From NCBI GenBank assembly GCA_020310875.1, contig MU260066.1, forward strand, positions 285,501-349,500: DNA of 64,000 nucleotides. The letters are read 5' to 3'. The notes under the pieces were generated by a model, which was not told the DNA's origin, did no database searches, and saw nothing but the letters and a program-made list of their open reading frames with translations. Shown piece by piece: positions 52,871-64,000 of this stretch. The translations under genes and the position numbers were made by a program. Position 1 is the first letter of the stretch, and each line of letters starts with the position of its first letter. The stretch comes from Ceratopteris richardii (taxonomy: Eukaryota; Streptophyta; Polypodiopsida; Polypodiales; Pteridaceae).

Positions 52871-53503
52871 ATAACAAAACTCATAAAGAAAAGAACAACC
52901 CTCTGCCCAAAGCCCCGCAGGGGCACACATCAGGTGACAACACCAAAGAACTAGGTCCTAAGGATTGGAAATAAAGAAAGATAACAACCAGGACATTTCA
53001 TGGGAGGTTGCACACAGCTTCCTCATCCACCAGGTGCATGCAGTAAAGGAACAAACAGGGAAGTGAGACAATACACAAAGGATTCTTCATCAGATAAGAT
53101 AACCAATTGTCTGAAGGTCTTAATTGTCTCCTCATCTACAAGGTGCGTGCGGTGGAAAGAAGTAAACAGGCTCCAAGCAATACAATAAGGTCAGATGTGT
53201 GAAGACAAAGACATATCATAAGACCAAAAGGTAGAAAGAGGTAGAGGCTAAGAAGTTGAAGAGAGTGACTAAGAACACATTCTTAGCCACTGATGGCGTG
53301 CGTGCCAGCCCGACTTAATACAGCAACCCAGACTTTTGATATAAGGAATACGAAGGGGCTTATAGAAGCAAAGGATTAACTTCGAATAAAGTAACAAATT
53401 CTCTGACAGTCCTTCTTGCTTCTTCGACCACTAGGTGCATGTATTCAAGAGCCATAGACAAGCTACATATGAAAAGAAAAGCCTATCAAGGGACGATAGA
53501 GAC
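52871..53503 (+). other. 3' untranslated stretch of element F
   Basis: No coding signal is seen. A short motif of form CTTCnTCnnCCACnAGGTGCATG recurs near 53021, 53130 and 53420. The first 60 bases (CCTCTGCCCAAAGC ... GGGGCA) match fragment G at about 61345-61390 on the other strand. Confidence 0.5.
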
Positions 53504-53517
53504 AAAGAGGGGGAGAG
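53504..53517 (+). other. Polypurine tract of element F
   Basis: AAAGAGGGGGAGAG lies directly before TGTTGCAGAG, the typical start of an LTR. Confidence 0.65.
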
Positions 53518-53900
53518 TGTTGCAGAGAAAAAGAGGCATAAAGAGGAGCCCCCAAATTTTCAAATTAATGGGCATAAAAATTCTTCTTCAAAATTCTAGG
53601 AAATTCCCTCGAAGCTATGTAAATGCACTAGAGGAGTCCTATAGATGCATAAGCCCCAAATCCTTGTAATATACTCCTTGTAAAATAGAAGAAAATTAGA
53701 TATTAGTCAATAAAGTGCCGGTCACTTGTGTGAAAGGACCATTTTTTAGGGCACATGTATATAAGTCACTTTGTGACTCTTTGTAAAGACTTTTTGCCAT
53801 TGTGAAGAACTGAAATTTCAAATTTGCTCCTTCCCTGCTGATTTTAATCGTCTCTATGATCTTTTGAGTGTGTGTGAAGCTTGAATGTGTGTGTAGGACT
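53518..53900 (+). repeat. LTR of element F (right end uncertain)
   Basis: The LTR starts TGTTGCAGAG after a purine tract. It has a TATATAAG box near 53757 and a GT-rich stretch near 53860. No second copy or target duplication was found, so the end at about 53900 is approximate. Confidence 0.5.
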
Positions 53901-56440
53901 GTTATCTATCCCTCCCCATCACTTTTGAGCAACTGTATGTTTGTGTGTGTGAACCAATACGAGTTGTGGAGTGAGTGTAGGTGTTTCTCGACATTCACTG
54001 TTTTGGCCATAACTTGAAGAGTGTTCGTTAGCTTTGAGTGAAAATACCAGCACTAGATGTGTCTCATCGAGAGCTTTGAAATGAATTAGTATTGGCCATA
54101 TTTGAAGTTCGGAGCTGGGAGAAACATTCGAATTTGTGCTTACTACTGTTAGTGGTATCGTTGTAGACATTTACAAAGATTTTTTGAGTTGGAGAGATAG
54201 TTGAGCCCTTTTTCATGAAGTGTAACTGAATCACTTCACTTTCCATCACATGTGCACACGTCCTCATACACTTGGTTCATGTGGTTTTTAAAAAGAATAC
54301 AATAAGTGAGCATAAGTAAAAGAACTCTCCAACGGATATTCTTTCAACGTAATCCAAACGATAGCTTTTGATGTTGATCAAATCCACCTCAAGCATTGTG
54401 AAAGCTTGATGTTCCAACATATGATACATGACTCGTTGGCCTAGATGATACACAATATTCAAATCCTCATGATATCGGGTGCCATCTCATGCCTAATGAG
54501 TAGTCAATCAAATTTTTGGAGTATTGAGAGTATAAAGCTCACCTTCAAGAGTATTTCCTCAAAGTTTCAGCTCTGAACTCTCTCTCTAGGCTTCAGATCT
54601 TGTATGATACTTGCTCAGCAATACAAATCATCATTGCTTCTTACACTTGCACACAACAAATGACCAAATGTAGTGCGTTTTTGGATTCTACTCTCTGGCT
54701 ATGACCAAAAACTCAGTGAAAACGTGAAAGAAAATTTTTGTTTTGGATGATGAGTTTTAGGAAATGAAAAATCTATTAGTCTTCTACACTTTCTTTCCTA
54801 CTTCCTATCCTAACTCTTTCCACTCTCACACCTAAACCGAAAAACCTTTCACACACACAACAAGTATATGGAGTAACAAGTGCAAGAATATAAGAGAGTA
54901 ATTGCTACCAATAATGGTCCTCGTCTTAACGGTTTTCTATTTGAGCTCATTGAAATGTTTGTGAGTCATAAACTCACCATAGATCTCAATGTAGGAATAC
55001 TCTTGTTGTTTCACGTCTCCCATCCTTTGGTCTTTTCCCTCTAGATTTTGATCCTTAGGTGGGGAAGTATGTTCTATTTGTTCTTTAACCTTAGTTTCAT
55101 GTTTGACTCCCCCCAATTGTATAACTAGAGAGTTGAAATAAAGATAGAAGTAAACTTTATAAGACAATAAAGAGAGAAATATCACAAGAGCACTTCCTTG
55201 ATACAATCCATGCTATTCCAAGCAGTATTGAAGTGATCCTTGATGTGATGGAACTCTGATTTTAACTCCTCACTCGGCCCAAATGAAAATTTAAAATGTT
55301 TGGTTGGTCTAAGGAGGGTCTTGGCATGAAAAACCAATCAAAATGACTCCAAATATAGCTTCCAATCACCTGAGAGGACAAAATGCAACAAAACTAAACA
55401 AATTTTAGGTTTTGATTAGTCCTCACTACTCATAAAAAGGTATTCCAACACTTGTACATCAAGCTGACGATGCCAATCCTAGTGAAAAAGGTGAATTTGG
55501 ACACCAAATGCTTGAACATTACAAGGCCTGGGAGTGATCGATAAGAAAATATTGCAGAGCTTTTTGACCTTTAAATCTCCTCCAAATGATGGTGTCTACT
55601 AAATGAAGCTTAGGATATTAGCTTTGATTCAATTCCAAGATCTCTTCAATCCAACCTCTGAACAAAAGGCTATGGCTCGAGGAAGTCGCGAGTGTGGGTG
55701 TAGGTAGGTAGAATACAAAAAAGGGTGGGAGGGTATATTTAGCAAGCTCAAAAGCTCCTCCAAGAAGCTTCTTCACCTAATTTCTTTGTTCCATCCCATT
55801 AATCACATCCCAAAATACATGTATGATTATTCGTTTTGCCTAAAGTTTCTTCAAAATACCTCCCTTTGCCTAACTAAATTCGAAGAAAAACTCAATTTGC
55901 AAATGATCTTTTACCTCCTTCATGGATATTTTGAGCTCCAAAAAAATTTGGTGCAGCTGCTTATCACATATGTGATGCACGAATAGATTTTTCAAGCTAC
56001 AAGAGAAGCTTGGGAAGGTGCCTCCTATCACCTAGGAGAGACACGTGAGGAAAGGGAGCTCCTTGCTTTCGTATGTAGGATCATGGTAGCCCTTGAATGC
56101 CCTTGGTGTGAAGGTGTCCTTCACCTATGTGTGTCCTCTGTAGGCATGTGTGTGTGGCTTGCCCAGCTTGGATACCAATTCTTGTATCATACCTCCGATG
56201 ATCCCTTTTATTTTGTCTGAGTAGTAGTTTGGAAGAGGACCATGAACAAGGTTTCCCATGAATTTCTTGGTCCAAAGATACACACGAAGATACATATCTA
56301 AATATCCTCCCAACTTGGTACTCAATCACTTAAGTATACTCTCTCTCTCTAGTGTCCCATGAAAGGAACCATGTAGCCTCTCACATGAATGCCACATGGA
56401 ATCCATGTGAGAGTCCACCTATCTCATCTCTTTGGGTGGG
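53901..56440. other. Stretch without recognisable genes
   Basis: AT-rich sequence with only short frames. A minus-strand frame at 54937-55206 (KVKEQIEHTSPPKDQNLEGK) and another at 56081-56329 (MIQELVSKLGKPHTHAYRG) resemble nothing I know. TGGTATCCAAGC on the minus strand near 56163-56174 resembles an initiator-tRNA primer site but has no LTR around it. Confidence 0.4.
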
Positions 56441-57140
56441 TTAACATGCCCATTCTCTTAAAGACTCCAAGCATTTATATAACAAATGCCAATTTAAAAG
56501 GAGTGAAATCAACCAGAACCTTGTAACTAGTGTAGTGATTCCCGAGAGTAGCCGATAAATATTGATCACAATCTGCAAAGTGTTCACTTATGAGTTTCTA
56601 TAAAGTCTACAATAAAACCTTGTTGGTAGTTTCACCTAATCTATTTGCTCTAGAATAATATGGGGAGCTGAATTTGTATTGAATTTTAAATGAATTGGTG
56701 ATACTTTGGATAGGTTGATTCACAAAATGGGTTCCCCTATTTGGTACAAGGTCTAGTCCTAATCCGAAATGAGGGAATAATTCCTTATTTAATATATGAG
56801 CTAGAATACATTGGCATCCTTAAGGGCTCAAGCTCCAACCCATATGGTAGCATAATCACTAACTGAGGATATACAGGTTTCTAGTGATGATTACAGTTGG
56901 AAAAATTGGACCAATAAAATCAAGGCCCAATTTTTGAAAAAATTCAAGTGGAAAAAAAGGTGGTAATAGGAACAAATGGCATGGTAGAGGCTATGCAATT
57001 CTTGTAATCTGATGTCGAACATCTTTCTACATGCATGATGGGCCACCATGGTTAAGATTGAAGGATCTTCTTAAAAGTCAAGTCTACACCAAAATATCAT
57101 GTGCTAGGGTGTTCGTGTGCTTCCTGAAACATGGCCATGA
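56441..57140 (-). pseudogene. Very old Ty3/gypsy integrase remnant
   Basis: Short minus-strand stretches recall an integrase core: LGLDFIGPI near 56935, VPNRGTHFVNQPIQSI near 56730, SPYYSRANRLGETTNK near 56645. It is heavily broken throughout, so it is clearly older than the B/C/D nest, and not obviously the same family. Confidence 0.6.
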
Positions 57141-57483
57141 CTTCATAAGGTTTCACACAATGGATTCAAACTTCAATAGTATCCTTTTAATATAGTCTCA
57201 TTAGTAAAATTAAAAAAAAGTGACTACATAAGCCAATTTTTATCTTTCTTCCTTAATAAAATGGAAAGGCATAATTCCTTTTTCTAAGGATATAAACATT
57301 ATTTCATACCGTGTAAGTGTTTATAGACGTAGATATGTGAGGATCTAGATCTAAAGAAATGGGATTATTTGATGGTTCACGTTTTGTAGCAAACAATTTT
57401 CCATATTGCAAAGTATCCTTGATGCCTATTGGGCATTCTTTAAAATCTAGACATGAGTGATAATGGGCTATTGCATGTGATAT
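57141..57483. other. Stretch without recognisable genes
   Basis: AT-rich sequence between the gypsy remnant and the copia reverse transcriptase. I see no domain, RNA gene or LTR. Confidence 0.4.
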
Positions 57484-57914
57484 TCATGGCATGATGAGTT
57501 CTTGATGATCTCTTGTAATGATCAAATCATCTACACATACAATGACAACAACTAGCTTGCTATCCCTTTTCGATACATACAAGTTAGCATTAGAAGTGCT
57601 TCTTTCGAAACCCATATTTTTGAAGAAATTATATATCCGGTGGTACCAAGCCCGTGGCACTTGCTTAAGTCCATACAAAGCTTTCTTCAACTGCAAACTT
57701 TATTTTTTGAATTGGGCACCTCAAAACCTGGTGGTTGAGATACAGATACCTCCTCCTTGAGGTGACCATTCAAAAATGCAGATTCAACATCCATCTGAAA
57801 AACCAGGCCTTTTGTGCAGCTACTGCTAGTACTGTCCAAATAGTTGTCATGCGAGCTGTTGGTGCAAAATTTCTTGAACATCAAATCCTTTGATTTGTGA
57901 AAATCCCTGTGCAA
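57484..57914 (-). pseudogene. Copia reverse transcriptase fragment
   Basis: The minus strand shows the copia reverse transcriptase hallmarks: QMDVESAFLNGHLKEEVSVS with QPPGF, then LKKALYGLKQVPRAWYHRI, then VCVDDLIIT. It is fragmentary and broken. The Ty1/copia assignment rests on these motifs and on the integrase preceding reverse transcriptase. Confidence 0.85.
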
Positions 57915-58231
57915 CTAATCTTGCCTTATACTTTTTTAATGTTCCATGTGCTTTATACTTAGCTTTCCAAATCCATTTAGTACCTATTACCTTCTTCTTT
58001 GGCAGCAAGTCGACTAGATCCCATGTATCATTTTTAGTATATTATCATACTCAGACTGCATTGCCGCTCTCCAACCTGCATCATCAAGGGCTTCTTCAAT
58101 GGCGGTAGGTTCCTTTATCGAGCCCATGATATCTGGCATTAGAGCCATGTTAAAAATGTGCTTTGAGGCTCTTCTTTGCTCCTCTATTCTCTTTGATCTT
58201 CATAATCCATCCGAGGATGATTCTGGTACAT

Positions 58232-59092
58232 CTACATGTGGATTGCGATCATCAAAGAGCTATTGTGCCCACTTTGGTAGTGGTTACATTGTGCAGCTAC
58301 AAATGGTTGGCTTTTTATTGAGGAAATTTCACCATCAGATGTTTCCTCCTCCTCAACTTTAACCTGACTTTTGATAGGCACAAGGTGAGATATTTCTCTA
58401 TTTGATGAGATAGTAGATTTACCTTTATCTTCTACTAAGTGTGGTCGTTCATCAAACACCACATCTTGGGTGACAAAAATCTTCCTTGCCTCAGGATCCC
58501 ACAGCTTGTATGCTTTAGACTCTTCACTATATCCTAGGAAGACACACTTTTTGCTTTTTGAATCCAACTTTGATCTTGTTGAATCAGGAATATGTGCATA
58601 ACAGAAACAACCAAAAATTCTGAAATGCAAAACTAGAGGCTTTTTACCAGAATATGCTTCTTGAGGAGTCATCCCCTTCAGTGCTTTTGTGTAGCTTCAA
58701 TTGAGAATGTAAACTACTGTATTGACTGCTTCTACCCATAATGAATCAGGCATGTCTTGAGATTTTAACATACAACGAGCCATTTCAACGACTATCCTGT
58801 TTCTATGCTCAACAACACCATTTTGTTGAGGTGTATGAGCTGTGGTAAGTTTCCTTTTCACACCATGCTCCTTATAGTAGTTATTGAATTCTGTTGATAA
58901 GAATTCACCTCTTCTATCTGTTCTGAATTTCTTCAATTTCTTTCCTAATTCATTTTCCACATACTTATGCCACGTTTTAAATTCTTCAAAAGATTTAGCC
59001 TTCTCATGAATGAAATAAACCCACATCTTTCTACTATAATCATCGACTAACATCAAAAAGTAGAAAGATCCTCCTAAAATAGGAGTAGACAT
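58232..59092 (-). pseudogene. Copia integrase
   Basis: The core includes FYFLMLVDDYSRKMWVYFIH, KKFRTDRRGEFLS and HTPQQNGVVEHRNR, the D, D and E positions of a copia integrase. The downstream part reads LHFRIFGCFCYAHIPD and KCVFLGYSEESKAYKLWDPE, the usual copia integrase C-terminal region. It is broken. Confidence 0.85.
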
Positions 59093-59206
59093 TTTACCTT
59101 AGAGATCAGCATGTACCAACTCTAGAGGAGCTTGAGATCGATTGCTGGTCTCTCGTGGAAATGCCTTTCATTGATGCTTGCCCATCATGCAAGCTTCACA
59201 AGGTTC

Positions 59207-59653
59207 CTACAACTCTGAAAATGCAGGCAAATGAACAACCATCCCTGTTCTTTGCATCTCCTTCAAAACTGCAAATCCGAGATGCCCAAATTGTTGGTGC
59301 CATAACCTTCTTACATCTTTATCTTCTCTAGCAGTTAAGGCACTTAAGTCATACAAGTTATCACGTCTTATGCCTTTACATACTACATTACCTGATGAAT
59401 CCATGATTTTTGTACCACTCTTATTGAAGTGAACTTCGAGTCCACGATATGTTATTGCAAAAACTGAAAACAAATTTATTTTAAGTGTAGGTACATAGAG
59501 AATGTTGGATAACTTTTTCTCAACACCTAGAGAAGTGATAAAAGAGACGGTTCCAGTTCTTTCAGCTGGACACTTGGAGTCATTTCCCACCACCACATTG
59601 ATGGATTCCCACAGAGACACTAGGGAACTATACCAATCCTTTTTACTGGTCAT
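59207..59653 (-). pseudogene. Copia protease end and GAG-pre-integrase domain
   Basis: The frame contains VEKKLSNILYVPTLKINLFS and RRLWHQQFGHLGFAVLKEM, typical of the segment between copia protease and integrase with its zinc-binding histidines. It is broken. Confidence 0.8.
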
Positions 59654-59800
59654 ATGGCGAGAAGCTCCATTATCTAAAATTCATGGTTCATCAACACGAG
59701 CTTGAGTAGTTGAGCATATCTCTTCAATAGCTACCCATAGTTCCAACTCTATGTTGTTTGTAGACTCTTTGTTCTTCCATGATGATTTTATAGTCCCATT

Positions 59801-60652
59801 TCATTCATCAACTTGCTTCTTTCTGCAATCCTTGATGGCATGGCCTTTATTTTCACAATAGAAGCAACTTCCTGTGAACTTTTTCTTCTTTGGCTTCTTC
59901 TTTGATCCATCAGAAGAGCCTTTACCTTTTGCATTTGCTAAGAATGCAACATAACTTGTACTTTGCCGATTCTTCAACCGCATCTCCTCTTCTAAAAGCA
60001 TAGCACAAAACTCTTCAAATGTAAGGGGAGTTGGTCTTACCTGAGTGTTAAGGGTTGTTACTAATCCATCATACTTTGCTAGAAGAACACGTACACATCT
60101 CCGAGCTAGCTCTTCTAGTGTTATAACAACACCAGTTGCAGCCAATTGATCTTGAAGATGTTTTATCCATTTGATAAAATATTCAGCCTTTTCAGAATCA
60201 GAATGCTTTTCATTTGCCAATTGATTTTCTAAATTTTATATCCTAGTGTGGTTCTTTCTCTTATATTGATGAGCCAATATGCCCCAATCCTCATGTGCTT
60301 TAGTAGTATGTTGAACTATAGTAAGCACAGAATCACTTACACTAGTGACAATTGCACATAATGCATCAGCATTCCACCTCTTCCAAACTCATAGAAGATC
60401 TAGATCTGGCTGAATCATCAATCTTGAATTTTTTGGATCTTCAACTAGTATAGGCTCTAGATCCGATCCCATCGGTCCCATGACAGTGTCAAGTAATTCA
60501 TAGGAGTCCAAAATTGCAATAATTTTGAACTTCTAGATTGTATAGTTGGTTCCATCCAGCTTCCCTTCAGTGAATGCACGTGGACGAATTCGAATAGGTG
60601 CAGCATTAACATTAGCTAAAGCACCAAGACCAGTGTTTGACAATGAAGCCAT
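59801..60652 (-). pseudogene. Copia gag
   Basis: Gag begins MASLSNTGLGALANVNAAPI at 60652, close after the primer site. The later part has FIKWIKHLQDQLAATGVVI, TPLTFEEFCAMLLEEEMRL and a zinc knuckle CFYCENKGHAIKDC (CX2CX4HX4C) near 59850. It belongs to the copia UBN2-type gag group. It is broken. Confidence 0.85.
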
Positions 60653-60738
60653 CACGTAATCACTCGAATAATATACTGATACTCTAGTCTACTAGTAGGC
60701 TAAAATAGTGATACTTCTCAAGCTATTCGAACCTTATG

Positions 60739-60751
60739 GCTCTGATACCAT
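60739..60751 (-). other. Primer binding site of the copia element (initiator tRNA-Met)
   Basis: The minus strand reads TGGTATCAGAGCC, the usual plant copia primer site, directly beside the LTR start at 60752. Confidence 0.95.
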
Positions 60752-61339
60752 GTATGACAATAGTTACGCAATATAACATAGGAGCAGTAGCAGAGAAGAT
60801 AATAGATATACGAGAACCTCAACAATTTTTTACTAATAGCAAGTACAAAGATGATGGTGTTGTCCACCTGTGCGCTCTCAAGGTAGAGCTTAAATGGTGA
60901 TCTAGAAAACTCTAGATAGGGAGATACAAGGTAGAGGTATGCTGGCTCAATTTGATGTCTTGGGTAGTGCAGAAGTCATGTATATATAGGATAATGGGTG
61001 GCCTTCCATGGACGGCTATACATGGGTGGTAAAGCATGGGTGGCCAGCATCTACATAATTGCCATACACGGCTTAGGCCGATTGAACTGACCTAATAAAT
61101 ATAAATGATTTCTGACTGCCCAATCGAGGCTCCTCACCACTACCTCGGACCCCACAACTGGGGACCCTGGTAACTCCCTTTCCTTACCATACCTTACATG
61201 GTCCAATATGACCTTCAATCCAACATGCAAGTTGGGATTCCCATCAATTGGGTAATGCACGCTTGGCTTCTCCTCATAAAGGGGGCCTTACAAAATATGC
61301 ATACAATCATGAGGGGTAGACATTGATCATATACTAACA
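60752..61339 (-). repeat. 5' LTR of the copia element
   Basis: This 588-bp LTR begins TGTATGACAA and ends ACTAACA on the plus strand. A TATATATA box lies near 60981-60988. The partner LTR was not found to the left. The left end is set by the primer site; the right end by the TG/CA rule and the change to G-type sequence. Confidence 0.75.
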
Positions 61340-62260
61340 GTTGTAGCCTGACGCATGCCCCTGTAGAGCTTTGGGCAGAGGGTGATACTTCTTATTGCAC
61401 AGTCTTTCGTTTTGATTTTCATCTTCTTCTTCTTTTGCTAGATTCTCCTGTCTCTACTCCCACACATCCCCCCTCATGAACTCTATCGTCCCCGACAGGC
61501 TTGGGATTTCAACAATAGTATGTCTTATATACCTTTCTCTCTGTTTTGTTTAGCAGATTGGCTTCACGTATCATGAGTTGCTTCCACTGTTCGGACTTCA
61601 CACCGTCGTGTGGTGGTTGTCGATGATGCCAATAAAGTTCAAAAATGTATACTCTGCATGCTTGAATACTCTGAGTACTGTTAGAATCATGCTGAGTATT
61701 TTTGTAGTCACTTTGATGGTGAGGTCAGGAACTTTTGCTGTGGTTGAGCATTCTCGACTTCATACATTGCATGTTTCTTTTTCAATGTTTTCACTTCATC
61801 TTGGAGTTCTGCATAGATGTAGTTAATTCCTGTACGTTGTTTGTTAGCAATGCATTCGCTTCCTGTACATGATTGCATTCTTCCATCTTTCTTGCCAAAT
61901 CTGCTGTCTTCTGAACAAGTTCTTTTTGCACGGCTATATTGTTGGCAGAAAGCTCTTCACTTAGGTTCTGGAACCGATTTCTTACCTCAAATAGTTCTGC
62001 TTTTTCCTTTTCCTCGTCCATCAAGATGTTTTGAGTTGTCATTGTAGTGTATATCATGTTTCTAACGACAGGTTTTAATTGATTTACATCGACATTTAGC
62101 CAGGTTTTTGATATAACTAGCTCTTCTCCTGTTTGCACATTTTTACCTTGTGCAACATGTAATGTGTCTTGGTGTGGCTTCCTTATCTGCCGGTGAATGG
62201 GTGGTCCTCCATTCTCGATGGGGTTGGTGGATTCTTTCATAGTAGAACCTCAAAGGGCGT
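61340..62260 (-). pseudogene. Fragment G: another ORF3 relative, F-like
   Basis: On the minus strand, 62240-61800 reads IRKPHQDTLHVAQGKNVQTG and TWLNVDVNQLKPVVRNM, then a coiled coil (KAELFEVRNRFQNLSEELSA). This is the same order as F at 50960-51250. At 61345-61460 the sequence matches F's ORF3 end and the following untranslated stretch (near 52800-52930). It is a broken remnant of the same family, older than the copia element inserted beside it. Confidence 0.65.
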
Positions 62261-62877
62261 CTTATGAGAATCAACCACCACATCCAAGGGTGAGGGTTCA
62301 GCCACAACGTGTATAGGTCATTAGGGGAAAAAATGAACCCTGAATGGGCCTTTTAGATTAAGGAGTGATTAGTGATGGACCAATCAGAAGAGGGTGGTGG
62401 CCACAGTCTATGCCGTATAAAATACTATGCTGAAGGGGGGAGAGAGGACATATTTCTCCCTTATTTAATGAGCTGCCTCTAGAAAGATAAGGAATCTCGT
62501 AACTCAGTTGGGCCCGAAAATTCAAAATTTCTAAAAAGTTAAAAAACTTATCATAACACCTGAAAATGGACCCCCCATTACTTTTTAGGGTCAAAAGTAC
62601 TCTTTTTGACCGCAAATTCAAAATCCGTGCATGTTTTGAGCTGAAAAAATGAGTTTTTTCAAAAGCACTCAAAAAAGAGTTATTTCCCTCCTAAACCTCA
62701 CATTTTCATACCCAGGTCCCAAAAAGTCATCTTTTCCCACTAGTTTCACTCTGTAGCACACCATTGAAGCTCATGTTTCTACACTCTAACCTACCTGCAT
62801 CTCCTATCTTGAATTACTATTGTAGCTTGAAGACCTTTAGTTTCAATGGCAACATCTAAAGCTTCTAGGTGACCAAA
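62261..62877. other. Stretch without recognisable genes
   Basis: Mixed AT-rich sequence with runs of A and T near 62570-62700 and a GTATAAAATA box near 62414. A GAAGGGGGGAGAGAG tract at about 62433 is purine-rich but has no LTR start after it. I see no gene. Confidence 0.4.
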
Positions 62878-63888
62878 AGATGAAATCCTCGCATTAAGAT
62901 GTCACAATATAAAAGCCACAGATGGATAGTGGCTATCACATGAGTATTCCAAAGGTGCATGGGTGTACATGCAACCCTCTAGAGTTGGGCCTCATCGAGT
63001 TAGAGATCGTGGAAACTTAGATCTTCATTGGAAGGGAAAGTTACTTAGCTTCAAGAAGCACAGAGACAATGGGATGGTTGCTATTGTACAACATGTTTTT
63101 ACAATGGCAACTATGAAACTTGAAAACTATAGTAGTATGAGATATCCTGTGAATTGTAAGTATTACTCTACAATATTTTATGTTTTCTTATGTCGGATAT
63201 ATTTCTGAACTATTTAGATATGTTTTTGTTTGTTTCAGGTATATTTCCTTCTACTTTGGTGGAAGAGCAACCACTTCATAGTCTTACAGGTACTTTCCAG
63301 GCATTGCATGCAGATGTTGGTGCACTAGTCTTTCCAAATATATCTCCTGCTCAACTTTACCATGATAGAGTTTTCTTTTACATACATAGATATGTTGTAC
63401 CCTCTACAATGAATGGTTTTGGAAGGTTAGAGAGAATTGAAGTACATTCTCTTCTTAGCTTGGAGTGGCCAAAACCTGATATATGGTTTGTATCATCTTT
63501 GAAGCAAAAGATGGTAATGGATATACATAACTCTTTGAAATTCACAAAAGTGTCTAGGTCTGTAGGTTTGCACTGGTCTTTTCCCATTCATTGTTTTGTA
63601 TATTTATTCCAAGGATTCTTGTTCCAAGAGAATTCCACCATGTTCATGTGTAAAGATATCACATATGAGCAAGTCAAAAGTCTTCTTGGTGAAAATTGGG
63701 GTTTGAGGGAAGGAATTGCAAAAGGTGATAAATATCTTTGTAAAATAGGTGGAACATGTATAGCATTTCGATATTTGAAACACCGTACTTCATTATACAT
63801 CAGATTCTACTATGATCGTTGGATGTGCAAACTTGGCAAATGGATACCATTTCAAAGTTCAGAGGATATTTGCATTCATTTGAAATAA
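62878..63888 (+). CDS. Unrecognised host-like gene, two exons visible, runs to the window edge
   Basis: An open stretch (about 62878-63155) including NLDLHWKGKLLSFKKHRDNG and VFTMATMKLENYSSMRYPVN ends at a GTAAG donor (63156). A pyrimidine-rich TTTGTTTGTTTCAG acceptor ends at 63238. Joined in phase, the second exon (63239-63888) reads LHADVGALVFPNISPAQLYH, YYDRWMCKLGKWIPFQ and EWPKPDIWFVSS. One in-frame stop lies near 62926, so exon 1 may begin after it or the copy may be a pseudogene. The frame ends at 63888, but an adjacent frame continues with RLPNNETETILVNNHWTLAN to the window end, which suggests a one-base shift or another intron. No known domain, signal or membrane segment is recognised. 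Intron and sustained protein-like composition favour a host gene over a retroelement. Confidence 0.5.
63156..63238 (+). other. Candidate spliceosomal intron, 83 bp
   Basis: GTAAGT-like donor at 63156 (TT|GTAAGTATT), T-rich interior and TTTGTTTCAG acceptor. Splicing keeps the frame (AAT T|GT ATA). Length and composition are typical of a short plant intron. Confidence 0.65.
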
Positions 63889-64000
63889 AGCTTAGATTGC
63901 CCAACAATGAAACAGAAACTATTTTAGTGAATAATCATTGGACCTTGGCTAATCGGAGAGAACACTTGATGATTATGGGGTTTGAAGGACTAACACAATC

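Larger units (their letters stand above)
48412..53900 (+). mobile_element. Element F: divergent, partial relative carrying ORF3 and a 3' LTR
   Basis: A plus-strand unit has a spacer, an ORF3-like region (49387-52870), a 3' untranslated stretch, a purine tract (53504-53517) and the start of an LTR at 53518. No gag, protease, reverse transcriptase or integrase is seen in the window. ORF3 is only distantly similar to those of B, C and D, so F represents another branch of the same element family. It is broken in several places. The right end is not determined. Confidence 0.65.
57484..61339 (-). mobile_element. Ty1/copia retrotransposon, broken
   Basis: The minus-strand order is 5' LTR (60752-61339), initiator tRNA-Met primer site, gag, GAG-pre-integrase, integrase, part of reverse transcriptase. 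No RNase H or 3' LTR is recognisable to the left. It inserted into fragment G (its LTR ends at 61339, inside sequence that matches F's 3' end). It is broken in many places and moderately old. Confidence 0.85.

Noticed and set aside
56163-56174. Initiator-tRNA-Met primer site of another element
   Set aside because: The match to TGGTATCAGAGC is partial and no LTR boundary, gag or partner repeat is visible nearby.
61340-61344. GTTGT as the copia target duplication
   Set aside because: The 3' LTR of the copia element was not found, so no partner copy can be compared.
62414-62450. LTR promoter and purine tract near 62.4 kb
   Set aside because: A TATA-like box and a G-rich tract occur in the wrong order, and no TG...CA repeat or second copy is present.

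Overview
The window reads as nuclear DNA of a land plant with a large, repeat-rich genome. It contains a fragment of a chloroplast thylakoid-lumen cyclophilin (CYP26-2-like), a PLS-type pentatricopeptide repeat fragment, and LTR retrotransposons primed by plant tRNA-Asp, tRNA-Gly and initiator tRNA-Met. I cannot name the species. Nearly all of the window is nested, broken retroelements; host coding sequence is confined to captured fragments and one unrecognised, probably spliced gene at the right edge.

Layout. Positions 1-1013 are the tail of a plus-strand Ty3/gypsy element (D'), which shares one LTR (1014-1578) with a second plus-strand element, D (leader, gag, part of a third ORF). D is interrupted at 6968/47713 by a large minus-strand Ty3/gypsy element, C (6969-47707, target-site duplication AAAAG). 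C has been invaded twice. Element E (15265-21140, duplication GTTAC) is a non-autonomous TR-GAG-like element whose 2,089-bp repeats carry host-gene pieces. Element B (31733-47318, duplication CAAGC) is a nearly whole 15.6-kb relative of C that landed in C's 5' LTR. LTR divergence fits this order: about 2% for C, and about 0.6-0.7% for E and B. After D resumes (47713-48411) come a divergent relative of the third ORF (F, 48412-53517) and its LTR, sequence in which I see nothing (about 53.9-56.4 kb), a very old gypsy integrase remnant, a broken Ty1/copia element (57.5-61.3 kb), a further third-ORF fragment (G), and the unrecognised host-like gene (about 62.88 kb to the window end).

The B/C/D family looks unusual in three ways. 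(1) A second retropepsin-like domain (DSGA ... LGQDW) is fused behind integrase, in addition to the normal protease ahead of reverse transcriptase in C. (2) A very large third ORF (1,420 codons in B) lies between integrase and the 3' LTR. It has conserved N- and C-terminal domains and a coiled coil, I see no membrane segment in it, and related copies occur in C, D, F and G. (3) The 5' leader of B, C and D carries a tandem array with different unit sequences but the same palindromic core TCGCGA, bracketed by candidate splice sites. With blocks conserved between otherwise diverged LTRs, these are the best candidates here for something undescribed.
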